A program made the position numbers and the translations under genes. The notes below the pieces were generated by a model, which was not told the DNA's origin, searched no databases, and saw nothing but the letters and a program-made list of their open reading frames with translations. A DNA stretch of 64,000 nt from Bosea sp. F3-2 (GTDB lineage: Bacteria; Pseudomonadota; Alphaproteobacteria; Rhizobiales; Beijerinckiaceae): contig NZ_CP042331.1 of NCBI RefSeq assembly GCF_008253865.1, positions 5,235,501 to 5,299,500 of the forward strand, in the 5' to 3' direction. Below, one piece after another: positions 8,692-19,312 of the stretch (position 1 is the first letter of the stretch; each line of letters opens with the position of its first letter).

Positions 8692-9972
8692 TCAGCTTGT
8701 CGCGGCGTTCTGCGCGAGGGCCCGGCCACGCACGGTCTGCGACAGATCGTCCGCGAGAGCCCGGCTGATCGCCGGCAGCCCTTCGAGCAGATCGGGCATG
8801 AAGGCCTGCGACGGCGGCGGCCGCTTCGCCAGGGCGTGGAGAGCCCTGGCCATGACGAGCGGGTCGCGCTCGCCCTCGCCGGTCTGGGAGGGGTCGCAGA
8901 GCATTTCGACCAGGCTGAGTTCATCAGCGCGCTGCGCACGGATCGCCTGTTCCAGGCGGGGCTTCACGCGCGGCACGATCAGCGCCGGCTTGTCGAAGGA
9001 GAGGATCTCGCAAAAGGTGTTGTAACCGCCCATCGCCACGACGCAGTGCGCCCGATTCATCAGTAGCTCGAGGCGAGGCTCGAAGCCGAGGCCCTCCAGC
9101 TTCGGATTGCGAGCGATCCGTTCTGCGAAGTCCTTGCGCTTCTCGCGCGACATGAAGGGCCCGAACACAATCAGCGCCGGCAGCGCAATGGTCGGGTCGG
9201 CTTCATAGGCCGAGATCACCCAGTCGATCACGCCGGCGCCATCGCCGCCGCCGCCAGGGGTGACGAGGACGAAGGGCTGCTTGGTGATCCGCGGATAGCG
9301 GTTCGGCGGCATCGGGCTTGGGACGGCACGCTTGAGATAGCCGACATAGCGAATCTTGTCGGCGAAACGCTGCTGGTCCGGCAGGCCGATCAGAGGTTGA
9401 TAGATATCCTCCAGCCCATAGACGAAGATGTCGTCGTAGATGGAGTCGAGCGCTTCGAGCGCGCCGCTATGGCGCCACTCCTCCAGCAGCGTAGCCGGAT
9501 CGTCGAGCACGTCGCGCAAGCCTAGCACGATACGGGCGCCACGGCGGCGCAGGATGTCGAGCGACGGCTTCAGCTCGCCGCGCAGGCCGAGCGGCTCCTT
9601 GTCGACGATGACGACGTCGGGATCGAAGGAGAGAACGGTCTGTTTGATGAGATCGGTGCGCAGCCGCAGCGTATCCCCGAGATCGAGGTTGAGGTGGTGC
9701 GGCTCGTAGCGGCCGTCGCTCTGCTTCTCGATGCCGGGAATGCGGACATAGTCGATGCCGTCGCCGAACTGGAAGCTCGAGATCACCGAAGAGCCGGAGA
9801 CGATGATGACCGAGATGTGCGGAAAGCTGGCGATCAGCGCATTGGCGATGGCGCGGCAGCGGCGGATATGGCCGAGGCCGAAAGTGTCATGGCTGTAGAT
9901 CAGCACACGCGGGGCATGAGGGCTGCGCGGCGCCCTTTCGGCTCCGACCAAATCGATGACGTTGGAAAACAT
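8692..9972 (-). CDS. MurG-like glycosyltransferase (GT28/COG4671 type)
   Basis: A 426-residue protein from the ATG at 9972. The N-terminal half has VLIYSHDTFGLGHIRRCRAIANAL, the glycine-rich donor of a GT-B fold near a His. The C-terminal half has a GT28-like nucleotide-sugar site (LVTPGGGGDG, then VVAMGGYNTFCEILSFDKPALIVPR). These are features of predicted glycosyltransferases related to MurG. No signal peptide or membrane helix is seen. It lies behind a deacetylase and a GT4 glycosyltransferase and resembles the product at 26588-27733, so both may act in exopolysaccharide or glycolipid assembly. Acceptor and sugar are unknown. Confidence 0.75.
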   Translation of the reverse strand: MFSNVIDLVGAERAPRSPHAPRVLIYSHDTFGLGHIRRCRAIANALIASFPHISVIIVSGSSVISSFQFGDGIDYVRIPGIEKQSDGRYEPHHLNLDLGDTLRLRTDLIKQTVLSFDPDVVIVDKEPLGLRGELKPSLDILRRRGARIVLGLRDVLDDPATLLEEWRHSGALEALDSIYDDIFVYGLEDIYQPLIGLPDQQRFADKIRYVGYLKRAVPSPMPPNRYPRITKQPFVLVTPGGGGDGAGVIDWVISAYEADPTIALPALIVFGPFMSREKRKDFAERIARNPKLEGLGFEPRLELLMNRAHCVVAMGGYNTFCEILSFDKPALIVPRVKPRLEQAIRAQRADELSLVEMLCDPSQTGEGERDPLVMARALHALAKRPPPSQAFMPDLLEGLPAISRALADDLSQTVRGRALAQNAATS

Positions 9973-10123
9973 CAGGCGCCGCCCTCCGCAAAGGCCAGAC
10001 GACCTCTTGGCGAGGACGAACGCAGCTTGGAACCAGTTGAGAGAGTTTATAGCGCGGCGAGGCCCGTCAACCAAGCCCGCGCCGGTGGTAACGTACAAGG
10101 ATTCATCTTAGCCGGTGTGAAAC

Positions 10124-10894
10124 CTATACTGTGGCAGGAAGAAGCTCGGCCGGACCGGCGAGATGCACGGCCGGATGGGCGGCGGCGAGGCTCAATATGT
10201 CGTGGAGAACGGACCACGCGCCTTCGTCATGGTCGCGATGATGCAGGAGCAGACCGAGCGTCGCCGCCTGATCGGCGGCATCGCTGCGCATCGCGGCAAT
10301 CTGGGCGACGATCTCGGGCAGAAGGTCGTCCGGGCGGCGGCCGATGCGGCCGCCATGCCAGTCCATGACATCGATTTGGGTGTTGAGCAGGGGCGGGCCG
10401 CCTGCAGGACCGTGACGGTAGTTGCGGAAGCATGACAGGCCAGAGAAGCCTAGATGACCAAGCCGGGCGGCGTGGCCGGCATCGATGCGATTCCAGGGCG
10501 GCACGAAGACCGGCAGGATGTCGCTTCCGATAAGGTCGCGAAGGCGGTCACGGCCCTCGGCGATCTCGCCATCGACGGTTGTCTTGTCACGCTCGGGGCC
10601 GAATTCCGACTTCTTTCCGCCTGCCGCAGCATGGTTGCGATGCCAGACGCCGTGCTGGCACGGGCGCAACCACGGCATGCTCGCCAGGGCCGATGCCAGG
10701 GTGGGCTCGGCCAACATCGGTATCACCGCCAGCAGGACAGCAGCGCCATGGTGTTCCGCCAGTGCCGAAAGTCGCGCCAGTGCGGGGCTCGGCGAGACCG
10801 CGTCGTCGTCGCGAAGCCAGAGCCGCAATTGCCGGCCTGCGCTCTGCCAGTTGTCGAGCTCCCGCGACAGAGCCTGCCAATGCGTTTCGCTCAT
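10124..10894 (-). CDS. Polysaccharide deacetylase family protein (NodB-like fold)
   Basis: A 256-residue cytoplasmic-looking protein. RLWLRDDDAVSPSPAL near residue 25 supplies the Asp pair of a carbohydrate-esterase-4 fold, CQHGVWHRNH near residue 100 the metal-binding His-x(3)-His, and VFVPPWNRID the Pro-Pro-Trp-Asn strand. This is a divergent subgroup without signal peptide, often encoded with glycosyltransferases. The start ATG overlaps the TGA of the upstream glycosyltransferase gene by four bases (ATGA), so the two are translationally coupled. It probably trims N-acetyl groups of a glycan intermediate, which is inference. Confidence 0.7.
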   Translation of the reverse strand: MSETHWQALSRELDNWQSAGRQLRLWLRDDDAVSPSPALARLSALAEHHGAAVLLAVIPMLAEPTLASALASMPWLRPCQHGVWHRNHAAAGGKKSEFGPERDKTTVDGEIAEGRDRLRDLIGSDILPVFVPPWNRIDAGHAARLGHLGFSGLSCFRNYRHGPAGGPPLLNTQIDVMDWHGGRIGRRPDDLLPEIVAQIAAMRSDAADQAATLGLLLHHRDHDEGAWSVLHDILSLAAAHPAVHLAGPAELLPATV

Positions 10895-12027
10895 GACGCG
10901 GCGCTGCCTGCGGCTCTCAGCTTGTCGCGGCGGTGGCGGCAGGCGAAGTCGAGTCCTTCGGCCAGCCTTGTGGCTGCGCCGGCGCTTGTGCGCTCCTTCA
11001 GCACGAAGCGGCGGGCCTCTGCCCCCATTCGCTCGCGTCTTGCCTGATCCTGCAACAAGGTGACGAGATTGCCGGCGAAAGCCGCTTCATCGCCTTCCGG
11101 AGCCAGGAGCGCTGTCTCTCCCGCCATCACCGTCGCAGATACGCCGCCACTGTCGAAGGCGACCACGGGCAGCCCCACAGCCTGGGCTTCGAGATAGACC
11201 AGGCCATAGGCCTCACGCACTCCCGGCCAGACAAAGATGTCGTGCCGCGCCAGCTCGTCGAGCGCCCGCTCGCGCGGGATCAGGCCGAGCCAATCGATCT
11301 GTTCCTGCGGCAGGCAGGCGAAGGCCCGCTCGATCTCGCCGCGCCGACGGCCATCGCCGACGATGCTGAGGCGCCAGCCTGCATCGGGAATGCGGGCGAG
11401 GATGCGAGCGAGCGCCAGATAGCTGTTCTGCTTGGTGCCCTCGCGCATCATCGCGATGGTGATCAGGCGGGGAGGGCCGGCATGATCCTCGCGCTGCGGC
11501 GGTTCTTTCTCGAAGGTGATGAAGGGGGGGAGTTCCAGAAGGGCGGTGCCGGGCTGGCGCCAGGGTTCGAGCCCCTGACGGTCGCGATCGGTAAAGTGGA
11601 AATGGACATCGGCTGCCGTGAGGCTGTGCCGGACGATCGCGGTCTGGGCGCTCCATTCATCGAAGGCACGGCGTTCGGAGTCGCTGGCCTCGGCCGTGAC
11701 ATAGGGGATGCCGAGAGCGGCAGCGATCGCGGGGCCGAGCAGGTCCGGGGCGCGGTAGTAGTTGTGATAGGTGAACCAGAGATCGGGGCGCGGGGCACCC
11801 GAGCGATAGCTTGCCAGCAGCTGGTCGCTGAGCCGTGCAGCGTCGGCGCGATGCTGGTCGAGGCAAGCCGGATCGGCGCTGGGCAGATAGCCGCGTGCGG
11901 CCCGGACAGGCTCCACGACATGGCCCAACGTCTCCAGCGCCGCAACAAGCTGGCGCGCCATGCGGCGGTCGCCGGAGACGCCGCCATCGTCGAACAGGTT
12001 CAGCGGAGTGTGGAATGCGATGCGCAA
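10891..12027 (-). CDS. Family 4 glycosyltransferase
   Basis: A 378-residue GT-B enzyme. The N-terminus LRIAFHTPLNLFDDGGVSGDRR is followed by a C-terminal donor domain with RLITIAMMREGTKQNSYLALA and the family E-x7-E region EAYGLVYLEAQAVGLPVVAFDSGG. The start is taken as TTG at 12027 because the protein pattern begins there; the frame stays open upstream inside the permease gene but that part does not look like protein. No convincing ribosome-binding site precedes it, so coupling to the permease gene 32 bases upstream is likely. It overlaps the deacetylase gene by ATGA. The acceptor is unknown. Confidence 0.75.
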   Translation of the reverse strand: MRIAFHTPLNLFDDGGVSGDRRMARQLVAALETLGHVVEPVRAARGYLPSADPACLDQHRADAARLSDQLLASYRSGAPRPDLWFTYHNYYRAPDLLGPAIAAALGIPYVTAEASDSERRAFDEWSAQTAIVRHSLTAADVHFHFTDRDRQGLEPWRQPGTALLELPPFITFEKEPPQREDHAGPPRLITIAMMREGTKQNSYLALARILARIPDAGWRLSIVGDGRRRGEIERAFACLPQEQIDWLGLIPRERALDELARHDIFVWPGVREAYGLVYLEAQAVGLPVVAFDSGGVSATVMAGETALLAPEGDEAAFAGNLVTLLQDQARRERMGAEARRFVLKERTSAGAATRLAEGLDFACRHRRDKLRAAGSAAS

Positions 12028-12059
12028 GGCGGTTCTGGAAGGAGGTGGAACGTAGCTGG

Positions 12060-13256
12060 TCAGCGATAGGGATCGGCCGCATCGCGCAGGCCGTCGCCGA
12101 GGAAGTTGAAGGCGAGGATGATCACGATCACGGGCACGACCGGATAGAGCAGCCACGGGTAGAGCGCCACCACATTGATGTTCTGCGCCTCGTTGAGCAT
12201 GACGCCCCAGCTGGTGATCGGTGGCCTCAGGCCCAGGCCGAGGAAGGAGAGCGCCGTCTCGCCGAGGATGGTCTTTGGGATGGTGATGGTGGCCGAGGCG
12301 ATGAGATGGCTCATGAAGCCCGGCACCAGATGCAGGCCGATGATGCGGGCGGGCTTTGCGCCCATCAGCTGGGCGGCAACGACATAGTCTTCCTCGCGCA
12401 ACGACAGCAGCTTCGAGCGGACCGAGCGGGCGAGCCCCGTCCAGTCCATCAGACCGAGGATGATGGTGATGCCGAAATAGACGACCACGGGGCTCCATGA
12501 CGGCGGCATGATCGAGGCCAGCGCCAGCCAGAGCGGGATATGCGGCAGCGACTGCACGATCTCGATGATGCGCTGGATGAAGAGATCGACACGGCCGCCG
12601 TAATAGCCGGCGATGCCGCCGATGATGACGCCGAGCACGAAGGAGACGGAGACGCCGAGCAGGCCGATCGAGAGCGAGATGCGTCCGCCATAGAGGATGC
12701 GCGAGAGCATGTCGCGGCCGAGCCTGTCCGCACCCAGCCAGAAGAAGGTGCCGTCCTTCGGCGGGCAGACCAGACGCCAGTCGCCCGGAATCAAGCCCCA
12801 GAATTCGTAGCTGTCGCCGCGGCAGAAGAAGCGCAGCTTCTGCGGCTGCGAGCGGTCGACCTCGTATTCGCGCTTCAGGTTCTCCATGTTGAGCCGCATT
12901 GTGTACGGATAGACGAAGGGCCCGATGAAGCTGCCCTCGTGGAAAAGGTGGACGCTCTGGCCCGGCGCGCGGATGAAGTCGGTGTTGCGCGTGGTGTAAT
13001 GATAGGGCGCGAGGAATTCGGCGAAGGCGGCCATCGCGTAGATCGCGACGATGACGAAGGCGGAGATGACCGCGAGCTTGTGGCGGCGGAACTTCCACCA
13101 CATCAGCTGCCATTGCGAGGCGAGATAGATCCGCTCCTGCTCCGGCGTCATCGCCTCGGTGGCATAGGGTTCGAAAGGCGCGGTCGTGGCTGCATGCGGC
13201 AGCGGCGCGCCGTCGGGCGGGAGCGTGCTGAGCGAGTTGAGCGAGTTCGCCTTCAC
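12060..13256 (-). CDS. Peptide/oligosaccharide ABC transporter permease (OppC/DppC/YejE type)
   Basis: A 398-residue inner-membrane permease. TM1 (LAVISAFVIVAIYAMAAFAEFLA) is followed by an unusually large periplasmic segment of about 120 residues before the next helices, as in YejE-like members. The binding-protein-dependent EAA motif is present as DYVVAAQLMGAKPARIIGLHLVP, the contact for the ATPase. The C-terminus (FNFLGDGLRDAADPY) is typical of OppC/DppC. Its ATG overlaps the stop of the partner permease gene (ATGA). Confidence 0.9.
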   Translation of the reverse strand: MKANSLNSLSTLPPDGAPLPHAATTAPFEPYATEAMTPEQERIYLASQWQLMWWKFRRHKLAVISAFVIVAIYAMAAFAEFLAPYHYTTRNTDFIRAPGQSVHLFHEGSFIGPFVYPYTMRLNMENLKREYEVDRSQPQKLRFFCRGDSYEFWGLIPGDWRLVCPPKDGTFFWLGADRLGRDMLSRILYGGRISLSIGLLGVSVSFVLGVIIGGIAGYYGGRVDLFIQRIIEIVQSLPHIPLWLALASIMPPSWSPVVVYFGITIILGLMDWTGLARSVRSKLLSLREEDYVVAAQLMGAKPARIIGLHLVPGFMSHLIASATITIPKTILGETALSFLGLGLRPPITSWGVMLNEAQNINVVALYPWLLYPVVPVIVIILAFNFLGDGLRDAADPYR

Positions 13257-14254
13257 TTGGTCGCGGTCCCCTGCAGACGGATGCGCGGATCCAGGATGGC
13301 GAGCGCGATATCCGAGATCAGCACGCCGATCACGGTCAGGAAGGAGAGGAACATCAGGAAGGAGCCAGCGAGATACATGTCCTGGGCCTGCAGCGCCCGA
13401 ATCAGCAGCGGGCCGGTGGTCTGCAGGGAGAGCACGATGGCGACGACCTCGGCGCCCGAAACGATCGAAGGCAGGATGTCGCCGATATCCGAGATGAAGA
13501 AGTTGAGCGACATGCGCAGCGGGTATTTCCGCAGCGCCTTGCCGGGCGGCAGGCCCTTGGCGCGGGCGGTGACGTAGTACTGCTTCTGGAGTTCGTCGAG
13601 CAGATTGGCTCGCAGCGCCCGGATCATGCCGGCGGTGCCGCCGGCGCCGATGATGATGACGGGAATCCAGAGATGCTCCAGCACGGACCGGAGCTTGGCC
13701 CAGCTCATCGGCTGGTTGAGATATTGCGGGTCGACGAGGCCGCCAATCGAGGTGCCGAACCAGACATTGGCGAAATACATGAAGACCAGCGCCAGCAGGA
13801 AATGCGGCACTGCGAGGCCGATCAGGCCGATGAAGGTCAGCCCGTAATCGCCCCAGCTATATTGGTGCGTGGCCGAATAGATGCCGATCGGGAAGGCGAC
13901 GATCCAGGTGAAGACGATCGTGGCGAAGGAGACCAGCATGGTCAGCAGCAGACGGTCGCCGACGATCTCCCTGACTGGCCGCTGATATTCGAAGGAATAG
14001 CCCATATCGCCCTGGAGCAGGCCCGTGACCCAGCGGAAATAGCGTTCGACCGGCGGCCGGTCGAAGCCGTATTCCTGCTTGAGGAACTCGATGCGGCTCA
14101 TATCGGCCTTCTCGCCCTGGGCCTGCATTTCGGCCGCGAGAGTCTCGAAATAGTCCCCCTCCGGAAGGTTGATCACGGTGAAGATCAGCGCGCTGGTGAC
14201 CAGCAGCGTCGGGATCATGATCAGGATGCGCTTGAGGATGTAGCGGAACAGCAC
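13253..14254 (-). CDS. Peptide/oligosaccharide ABC transporter permease (OppB/DppB/YejB type)
   Basis: A 333-residue permease. It starts MLFRYILKRILIMIPTLLVTS, the standard first helix of OppB/DppB proteins, has a periplasmic loop ending FDRPPVERYFRWV, and carries the EAA loop YYVTARAKGLPPGKALRKYPLRM. Six hydrophobic helices are visible. The gene lies 3 bases downstream of the binding-protein gene and overlaps the second permease gene, so the four transporter genes form one operon in the order ATPase, binding protein, permease, permease. Confidence 0.9.
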   Translation of the reverse strand: MLFRYILKRILIMIPTLLVTSALIFTVINLPEGDYFETLAAEMQAQGEKADMSRIEFLKQEYGFDRPPVERYFRWVTGLLQGDMGYSFEYQRPVREIVGDRLLLTMLVSFATIVFTWIVAFPIGIYSATHQYSWGDYGLTFIGLIGLAVPHFLLALVFMYFANVWFGTSIGGLVDPQYLNQPMSWAKLRSVLEHLWIPVIIIGAGGTAGMIRALRANLLDELQKQYYVTARAKGLPPGKALRKYPLRMSLNFFISDIGDILPSIVSGAEVVAIVLSLQTTGPLLIRALQAQDMYLAGSFLMFLSFLTVIGVLISDIALAILDPRIRLQGTATK

Positions 14255-14257
14255 GGA

Positions 14258-16209
14258 TCAGCCTTTGGTCTCTTGCCGATCGAACCAGAAGGTGTCGGGC
14301 ATGTAGCGGCCGATGAAGGCGCCGGGCTCGAAGCTGTAGAGGCCGTTTTCGGGTACGTTGCGCAGGTCGCGGGAGACGACGATCGGCTGCAAGGTGCTGT
14401 TGATCACGCCGATGCTGAAAACCTGCTCGGCATTGATGGCCAGCATCTTGCTCCAGATCGCGCGGCGCTGGTTGCGCGTCGAGCTCATGCGCCATTCCTC
14501 GTAGAGCCGCACCAGCTCGTTGACCTCCGGCGAGGCCGGTCTTTCGCCCTCGCGTCCGTTGGTCTCGATGAACTGGCCCCAGCGCGGCCACTGGAACTGT
14601 GCCGAGGAGGTCGGCGCCAGCGCATCCGGCTCCATGTCGGAGGTGACGAGCGCATTGTCCATGCCGGCCCAGGCCGACATCACGGTCTGCCCCGCGACGA
14701 TGCGGCGGCGGAAGACATCGCGCTGCGTGGAGCGTGGATAGATCTTGATGCCGACCTTCAAGAAGTCCTGCTTGATCAGGTCGAGGATATCCGTCTCCTC
14801 GGTGTTCTCGCCGGCGGTCTCGATGGTGAATTCGAGCCTGCGGCCGTCCGAGAGCAGGCGCACGCCGTCATCGTCGCGCTTGGTCAGGCCGATCTCGTCG
14901 AGAAGCCGGTTCGCCAGTGCCGGGTCGTGCTGGACCCAGGGCGAAGCGAAGGCGGGGTCGAAGAGCGGGCTCTCCGGCAGTGCGGTGTTGCCGCTCTCGC
15001 GCGCCAACCCGAAGAAGATCACCTTGTTGACGTCGGTGCGGTTGATCGCGACCGAGATCGCCCGGCGGTAGCGTACATCGCGATTGAGGTCGCGCCAGAC
15101 CGGATCGATGGCGTTCAGGTTCGGCAGCAGGGCGAAATAGGCGCCCTCCGCCCGCTTCCAGAGCCTGACCTCGAAGTTCATCCGCTTCGAGGCCTCCTTC
15201 AGGAAGGTGTAGTTGTCGAAGCGGATGTAGCGGGCCTGAAGATCGGCCTCCCCGGCGGCCGCCTTGGCCGGGATCAGCGAGCTCGTGCCGATGGTCAGCG
15301 TGACCTGATCGGCATAGGGCAGCTGCCGACCCGTCTCGTCGACGCGGTGGAAGAAGGGATTGCGCTCGAACACGAATTGCTCGGCTGGCAGCGGCGTGGT
15401 GTTGCGCCAGGGCTCGAGCGTCGGAAGGCTCGGGTTTTCGGGCCGGTACATGCGCGAGAGGCGTTCGTGCAGCGCGCCCCAGTCGCGGACGCGATTTTCT
15501 TTCACCCGCTGGACCAGCTCGTGCTTGGGCGCGTGCTTCTCGTGGAACTGCTTGAGATAGCGCGAGGGCATGAAGATGTAGGTCGGCTGCGCGCCTGCCA
15601 ATGCCGGCAGGAAGACCGGGTTCGGCATTTCCCAGCTGTAGCGAATCTCGGTCTCGCTCAGCACCTCAAAGAAGGGGAGATTGCCACCGGCGAGCATCGC
15701 CTGAGGTGGACCGCCGGGCGAGAGGCGCTTGTTGTTGGCGACATCCTCCCACCAGTAGCGGAAATCCTCGGTGGTGAAGGGAGAGCCGTCGGACCAGCGA
15801 TGGCCGGCGCGCAGGCGCAGCGTGAAGATGCGGCCATCCTCGACGTCGCAGCTTTCGAGCACGTCCGGCACGAGCTCGAGATTCTCGTCATAGACCATCA
15901 GGCGTGTGTAGCCGTAGAGCGTCATCATCCGGATATCGCGCTGATCGCCCATCAGCATCCGGATATTGCCGCCATGACGACCCGGCATGCGGCCGAGCTT
16001 GCCGAGATCGATGATGCGAGGCGGGGCTGGCAGGCGGTGCGCCACCGGCGGCAGCGTTCCCGCGGAGACCTTCTCGGCGAAGAAGGGGCTGTCGATCGGC
16101 GGAGGCGGCGTCTGCTGTGCACGGGCGCGGCGCGGCAGAGCAGCCCCGGCGAGCGCGGCTGTTCCCAGCAGCAGGGCGCCGCGGCGCGTCGTATGCGGGG
16201 AGCGGGAGG

Positions 16210-16213
<4 letters not shown>
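14258..16213 (-). CDS. ABC transporter substrate-binding protein, family 5, TAT-exported
   Basis: A 651-residue periplasmic protein. The ATG at 16213 gives a twin-arginine signal (TTRRGALLLGTAALAGAAL) cleaved near RARAQ. The mature protein has the SBP_bac_5 pattern: LRAGHRWSDGSPFTTEDFRYWW, then AISVAINRTDVNKVIFFG, then ETDILDLIKQDFLKVGIKI. At about 650 residues it is longer than DppA/OppA (about 540), similar to the larger YejA/oligosaccharide binding proteins. The start overlaps the ATPase stop by ATGA. The ligand is unknown. Downstream glycan genes make an oligosaccharide plausible, but an oligopeptide cannot be excluded. Confidence 0.88.
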
Positions 16214-18090
<1,877 letters not shown>

Positions 18091-18126
18091 GACCCGATCT
18101 GACGCCACCCCGGAACCGTCCGCTTT

Positions 18127-19128
18127 TCACCTGGCGTCACTAGACGTCGAAAGTTCCGTCTTGCCAATGACTTTCGACAAATCGGCTCGTTCGGCCGGAC
18201 ATTGGCCGAGCCGGATGACATCGCTGCAACGCGGCCCTCGGCGGAAATCGCCGTAGCTGACGCTCCAGGGCAGGTGGCCGGGGCACGGTAGGGGCCGAAT
18301 TTGAAATACTGGCTGGCGTCGAGGGGCCGCTATGGCCGATATGCCCACGGATGGTGGCGATCAGGACGCCGTCGGCCATGATCTCGCTGTGTCCGCCGCC
18401 ATGGGGGCCTGGCTGCGATTGGATGACGAAATCGATCCAGCCCTTTTGCGCCGGCGGCAGGTCCGCGTGTCGCGTGACCTCGATGTTCGGCGCACAGGCG
18501 TTGAAATAGCCCGGATAATTCTGGCGCGTTGAGCCGGCTTCAACGGCGACCAGAGCCCGCGTCTGGTGAACCTTTGGACGGTCGAATACCAGCGCCTCGC
18601 CGGGGCGGCAGCCATCCGGGCGTTCCAGGCTCCCGATCGGATAGGAGACGACGCGATCCGTCTCAACCGTGACGCCGAGATGCCCCCCGATAGAGCCGCA
18701 GCGTCAGGAAAGGGCGTGTAGTCGCCCTCGGCGGCCGGGCGGATCTCGCGCTTCCATTGGGCGATCACATATCTGCGATCATCCTGCGGCAGCGGATCGT
18801 CGAGACGCAGCGCCAGCCCGTACCAGACCGTGCTGCGGTAGGGGGGCAAGCACCTCCGGGCGCTCCCAGACCTGGGCGCGCTCGCCGCCGTCGACCCGGT
18901 TGGCGGGCAGGACGCCATGGCCGTCAGGGTCAGCGCGCCGGTGCCGCGAAAGGACGAGGCCGCGCCGAAAACCACCCGGCCGGCGCGTCGCTCGAAGTTC
19001 TCCTTGTAGAATAGCCCGCCCCCGGCGGCGAAACCGCCCTGGTCGAAGCCATCATGCAGGAGGAGAGAAGCGTTGTCCGGCGCGACTTCGGCGCAGGCGG
19101 TTGCAAGGGGAGCGGTAACGACAATCAC
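18127..19128 (-). pseudogene. Frameshifted polysaccharide lyase (heparin-lyase-I-like) gene
   Basis: Homologous-looking sequence runs through all three minus frames in one consistent order: HDGFDQGGFAAGGGLFYKE, then ANRVDGGERAQVWERPEVL, then YRSTVWYGLALRLDDPLPQD, then GYFNACAPNIEVTRHADLP and DFVIQSQPGPHGGGHSEIMA, then DASQYFKFGPYRAP, then PWSVSYGDFRRGPRCSDVI, ending at a stop at 18127. This is the layout of the Polysacc_lyase (PF14099-like) jelly-roll: a Trp-rich middle, a KFGPYR strand and a terminal DFRRG-type strand. At least five frameshifts are needed to join it. The N-terminus starts as a signal peptide (ALVIVVTAPLATA, GTG start near 19128). Two shifts fall in runs of six G or C, so sequencing error cannot be excluded. 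Confidence 0.6.
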
Positions 19129-19312
19129 GAGAGCTGCACAACCAAGGGCTGCGCGGGCTTCACCTCTCCCCCCGACGCGGCGCGATCCGGCTGCGCCGCC
19201 GCTTCAAACTGGTCCGCATTGCACTGCGCCGCAACCTCACCACATATGGTCGTTTTCAGGGGCCTTGCCCCGGCATGACAGCGCCGCTGGCGTTTCGCGA
19301 CAGGATTGCCCT

